From Acd1 sp049973945 (GTDB lineage: Archaea; Thermoproteota; Thermoprotei_A; Sulfolobales; Sulfolobaceae): a DNA stretch of 64,000 bases. Location of the stretch: contig JBMFJH010000005.1 in NCBI GenBank assembly GCA_049973945.1, positions 1-64,000 of the forward strand, given 5' to 3'. The translations under genes were made by a program, and so were the position numbers. Positions 61,163-64,000 of this stretch are shown here, one piece after another; the first letter of the stretch is position 1; the number at the start of each line of letters is the position of its first letter. Under the pieces are notes generated by a model that saw only the letters and a program-made list of their open reading frames with translations, was not told the origin of the DNA and did no database searches.

Positions 61163-63484
61163 CTACTCCCTCTTCAGTAGCGAGTACATGTTAACAGCAG
61201 TCCTGAACTTGAGCAGGAACGAAAGGACTTTTTCCGCGTCGTCGCCGGGATAGGTCAGGAACTTCTTGTAGATCCCCTTCATCTCCTCGGCGTACTTCTC
61301 GTTCCTGGCGTTCAGGTAGGCGTAGCTGACCAGCGCCCTGTGATCCTCGCCCGCCTCGACCATCGACCCTATCTGGTAGAGCTTGTAGAGGTAAGCGCTC
61401 GGCACCTTGTCCCCGATGTTCTTAGCGACAGTTAGGAACTCCTCGGCCTCCTCCCAGCTGAGCGAGGTCAGCTCCTTACTCCCCTCCCTGTACTTCTCGA
61501 AGATGTTGCTCGCCACCCTGCCCCCGCTCCCCGTCCTCTCAGCCTTCGCTAAGGCCTCGTACTCCCTAGCGAAGGAGTAGGCGTAGGCTATGGGGTACTT
61601 CTTCTTGAAGACGAACACTCCCCCGGAGACCGAGATCGACGGTATTACCCTTCTGACCAGCTTCGAGAGGCGGACGAGGAGCTCGAAGGCCTCGTCCCAC
61701 TTCCCGTAGACCGCCAGGTCGTCTCCCCCGGAGTAGAGTATCACGACCGGGGCCCCCTGGCCAGTCCTATCGGTGACCTCCCTCACCACTACGTGCGCGA
61801 AGGCGAAGTCCAACAGGGTCGAGAACGTCATGAACCTGCCGGGGAAGGCGGAGAGCCTCTTGGCGATCTCGCCTATCCTGTCCCCGTCCGTCACCCCCAG
61901 GGCGAGGTAATTGCCGAGCTCGTCGAGGCTCTTGAACCTACCCCCCTCGTCCACGGGGTGGTAGGTGCTCAGGGTGATGTAGCCGAAGCTGACCCCCTCC
62001 TCTGCCAGCTCCTCGAGGACGAAGTTCGTGGTGTCGTTGACCGCGAACACCCTTATCCTCTTTGCGACGTCTTTCTTGGTCTGGATCAGGCTCTTCAAGA
62101 ACGCGACGTCTTTCCTGTTGCCTGTCGTGCCCTTCCTGGACTCGTCCCCTCTCACGTTGTGGACTAACAGGAAGCCCACGTTCAGAGGCTCTATGTAGAT
62201 CTCGCCGACGTTGTCCCTGTAGGCGTTCTCCCCCCTCGCCCCGTCCTTGTACACCACCTCTATCACGTAGTCCAGGTTCCTCGTCGAGTGGCCGACGATC
62301 AGGGAGATCAGGTTCATCTCCGAGATGTACTGCGGCCTTCCTGTTTCGGCGCGGGGCGTAACCTCGCCGGCGGTCAGCGTCTCTATCCCCTCTACCTTAT
62401 CGACCTCGTAGTACCTGGGGCTCAGGTCGCCGAAGTAGTCGACCTTGACGTCCTTAGTCACGGAGGGTCTGCCGACTGTCCGGAGGTTCTTGAAGGCTTC
62501 GTCCAGAGCCCTCTGGAAGTCCCTGTCCTCCTCGTTCTCGCTGTATATCTTCATCTTCGCCACTTCTATTTCCCCGCTGAGCGAGTAGGCGAACTGGAGC
62601 TCGTAAGCGCTCCACTCCTCGAGGTCGGTCAGCACTTTCTCTACGTCTTTCACCTTCTTCTCGTCCAGGCCACAGGCCACGAATATCAGCTTGCCCGGTT
62701 CGAAGGATATGTTGTGCAACGAGGTCAGTCCCAGGACTTCGGCGAGCTTGTCCGTCAGGGCCCTCTGGAGCAGCTGGAGGAAGAAGCTCCTCCCCCTCAG
62801 CCTCTTGGAGGTCTCCGCCTCCCCCTTCACGTTGGTCAGGAACCTCTGGATCCCCTTGACGTCGATCAAGAGGAGCCTCACCTTCTGGCAGACGGAGAGT
62901 GGGGCGGCCAGCCTGCTGTGGCCGTAGAGCGTCGTATTGGGCACAGCTTGGTAAACAGCTGCCGGCACCAGCAACGCGACCGTCCTGTATATGTAGTCGT
63001 AGGTCTCGAGGAGGCTCAGTGGGTCCTTTATCTTCTTGGCCTTTTCGGCCAGGCTCTTGAGTACCTCCTCGATCTTCTTGTAGCTCACGAAGGCCTCGCT
63101 CATTTTCCTAGTCCCGTAGCTTTCAGGGCGCGCGTTGAAGTCTATGTAAGTCACGGGGTACCAGACCTCCTTGTCCCGCAGTTTGTCCAGGTCGTTTGGG
63201 CTCACGTCTAGGACGGGGTCTAGCAGGGGGGTCGTGAAGGGCTGTTGGGGGCCGGCCTCGGTTCCTATCCTCTCGGAGGCCGACGCGTAGTCCGCTACCC
63301 TCCACTTCCCCTCCTTGAATATCTTGACGTACTCCTCGCCCAGGTAGTCCTGAAGGAAGTCACACGTCAGTCTGTCGTGTTCGTGGAAGTCGCCTTCAAG
63401 GACGCACCTCGGCCTCTCCCCGGCCCTTTGCAGTATTTTCCCCACGTCGTGGAGCAGGGTGACCAGTATCAGCTTCGCGTCCAT
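61163..63484 (-). CDS. cas10: Cas10 (Csm1-type), large subunit of a type III CRISPR complex
   Basis: The 773-aa product has an N-terminal HD nuclease (LVTLLHDVGKILQRAG, His12-Asp13) and a first cyclase-like domain with the Csm1 signature KGIQRFL and SKRLRGRSFFLQLLQRAL. The active palm domain with VVILYSGGDDLAVYG has its GGDD at residues 586-589, and a helical C-terminal domain follows. The HD domain cuts single-stranded DNA and the GGDD site makes cyclic oligoadenylate on target RNA binding. Both look intact. Csm1-like features suggest subtype III-A or III-D. ATG at 63484, 5 bases after the upstream RAMP gene. Confidence 0.93.
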   Translation of the reverse strand: MDAKLILVTLLHDVGKILQRAGERPRCVLEGDFHEHDRLTCDFLQDYLGEEYVKIFKEGKWRVADYASASERIGTEAGPQQPFTTPLLDPVLDVSPNDLDKLRDKEVWYPVTYIDFNARPESYGTRKMSEAFVSYKKIEEVLKSLAEKAKKIKDPLSLLETYDYIYRTVALLVPAAVYQAVPNTTLYGHSRLAAPLSVCQKVRLLLIDVKGIQRFLTNVKGEAETSKRLRGRSFFLQLLQRALTDKLAEVLGLTSLHNISFEPGKLIFVACGLDEKKVKDVEKVLTDLEEWSAYELQFAYSLSGEIEVAKMKIYSENEEDRDFQRALDEAFKNLRTVGRPSVTKDVKVDYFGDLSPRYYEVDKVEGIETLTAGEVTPRAETGRPQYISEMNLISLIVGHSTRNLDYVIEVVYKDGARGENAYRDNVGEIYIEPLNVGFLLVHNVRGDESRKGTTGNRKDVAFLKSLIQTKKDVAKRIRVFAVNDTTNFVLEELAEEGVSFGYITLSTYHPVDEGGRFKSLDELGNYLALGVTDGDRIGEIAKRLSAFPGRFMTFSTLLDFAFAHVVVREVTDRTGQGAPVVILYSGGDDLAVYGKWDEAFELLVRLSKLVRRVIPSISVSGGVFVFKKKYPIAYAYSFAREYEALAKAERTGSGGRVASNIFEKYREGSKELTSLSWEEAEEFLTVAKNIGDKVPSAYLYKLYQIGSMVEAGEDHRALVSYAYLNARNEKYAEEMKGIYKKFLTYPGDDAEKVLSFLLKFRTAVNMYSLLKRE

Positions 63485-63489
63485 CTAGG

Positions 63490-64000
63490 TCACCCGACGC
63501 ACAGCCTCGCCCAACCGACCCCTACGGAGTCGATCAGCTTGACCGTGCTGTCGTCCCAGAAGTGTTCCGTCACCTTTGTCATGACCTTGCTCCTAAGGCT
63601 CTCCAAGTCGGGTGGCAGCGGGATCGTCTTCGCCTTGTGGCCGGTGAACATGCCTACTTTCACAGGGAAGCAGTTGCCCTCGACCTTCAGGGTGTCGAGG
63701 AACTTCCTGTACTCCTGGAACTTTGACGCGGCCTTCAACTTCTCCTTCTCCGAGGAGACCACGCGCTCGCTGTAGGCCTTGAGGGCGCTCACTATCGCGT
63801 CCTTGTTCACCAAGTCGTCCAGCGCCTTGAGCTGGGCGTTCACGCCGTAGTTCTGAGGCTGTACTACCTTCACGTCGTAGGTCAGCGTCCCTCTGTCGAG
63901 GGTTATCGCGTAGGCCTGGGTGGAGAAGCTCCCCACGAGTTCTGAGACCTTGATTAGGCGGAGGGAGAGGGAGAAGCCCTTGACCTCCGGGTCGCTGATC
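63490..64000 (-). CDS. Type III RAMP protein (Cas7/Csm5-like), partial
   Basis: The frame is open from 63490 to the right window edge, about 170 residues visible. It contains GFSLSLRLIKVSELVGSFS, a lysine-rich helical middle and ends DSVGVGWARLCVG, a Gly-rich loop of the RAMP fold (compare the GxGFGR ends of Cas7/Cas5 proteins). It lies directly upstream of cas10 and probably forms part of the crRNA-binding backbone or the cap. Exact subunit identity needs the missing N-terminus. Confidence 0.6.
   Translation of the reverse strand, partial: ISDPEVKGFSLSLRLIKVSELVGSFSTQAYAITLDRGTLTYDVKVVQPQNYGVNAQLKALDDLVNKDAIVSALKAYSERVVSSEKEKLKAASKFQEYRKFLDTLKVEGNCFPVKVGMFTGHKAKTIPLPPDLESLRSKVMTKVTEHFWDDSTVKLIDSVGVGWARLCVG

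Overview
The window looks like a chromosomal segment of a thermoacidophilic crenarchaeon of the order Sulfolobales. The evidence is a PolB2 (Dpo2) operon, a short heme-copper quinol-oxidase subunit I, csa3/csa1/cas1 genes, leaderless promoters with a TATA box about 25 bp before the start codon, frequent GTG/TTG starts, and CRISPR repeats whose 3' end gives the Sulfolobus-type crRNA handle ATTGAAAG. The DNA is GC-rich (high 50s percent by eye), unusual for the order, so I do not name a genus.

Left part, about 1-20.5 kb, is mostly housekeeping: a DUF1614 membrane protein, a CobY-like nucleotidyltransferase, an ABC exporter, a crotonase, a beta-hydroxyacid dehydrogenase, DUF2203, two surface proteins, aspS, the PolB2 operon, a PflX-like radical SAM enzyme, SRPBCC proteins, a heme-copper oxidase subunit, a thioredoxin-fold protein and pyruvate kinase.

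Middle part, about 20.5-45.8 kb, is an accessory region with low gene density. It has a macro-domain protein, Csa3, a flavin oxidoreductase, a probable CARF-PIN fusion nuclease, a wHTH-AAA+ ATPase, a putative zincin, an ankyrin protein, three antitoxin genes, several unknown small proteins and many broken genes (MFS, a secreted beta-rich protein, two vapC genes, a PaREP1/HEPN gene, paralogue fragments). CRISPR array 1 lies at 39.4-41.3 kb.

Right part, about 45.8-64 kb, is a CRISPR-Cas island. Array 2 (55 repeats) and array 3 (39 repeats) face each other with near-identical inverted leaders. Between them are a CARF (Csa3-like) fragment, a wHTH gene, a 1455-aa membrane-spanning protein with two P-loops, csa1, a cas1 with one in-frame TAG, and a cas2 cut to about 40 family residues. 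Beyond array 3 is a type III operon (RAMP gene, Csm1-type cas10, small unknown gene) that runs off the right edge. In total there are about 124 repeats.

My reading: the adaptation cassette shown here is probably dead or recently damaged, although leaders and repeats look intact. The type III Cas10 keeps its HD and GGDD motifs, so it could make cyclic oligoadenylate that the CARF-PIN protein might sense. The strongest candidate for something undescribed is the dual P-loop membrane ATPase inside the adaptation cassette. A recurring pattern of single-base frameshifts, two of them in G runs, means that sequencing indels must be excluded before calling those genes dead.
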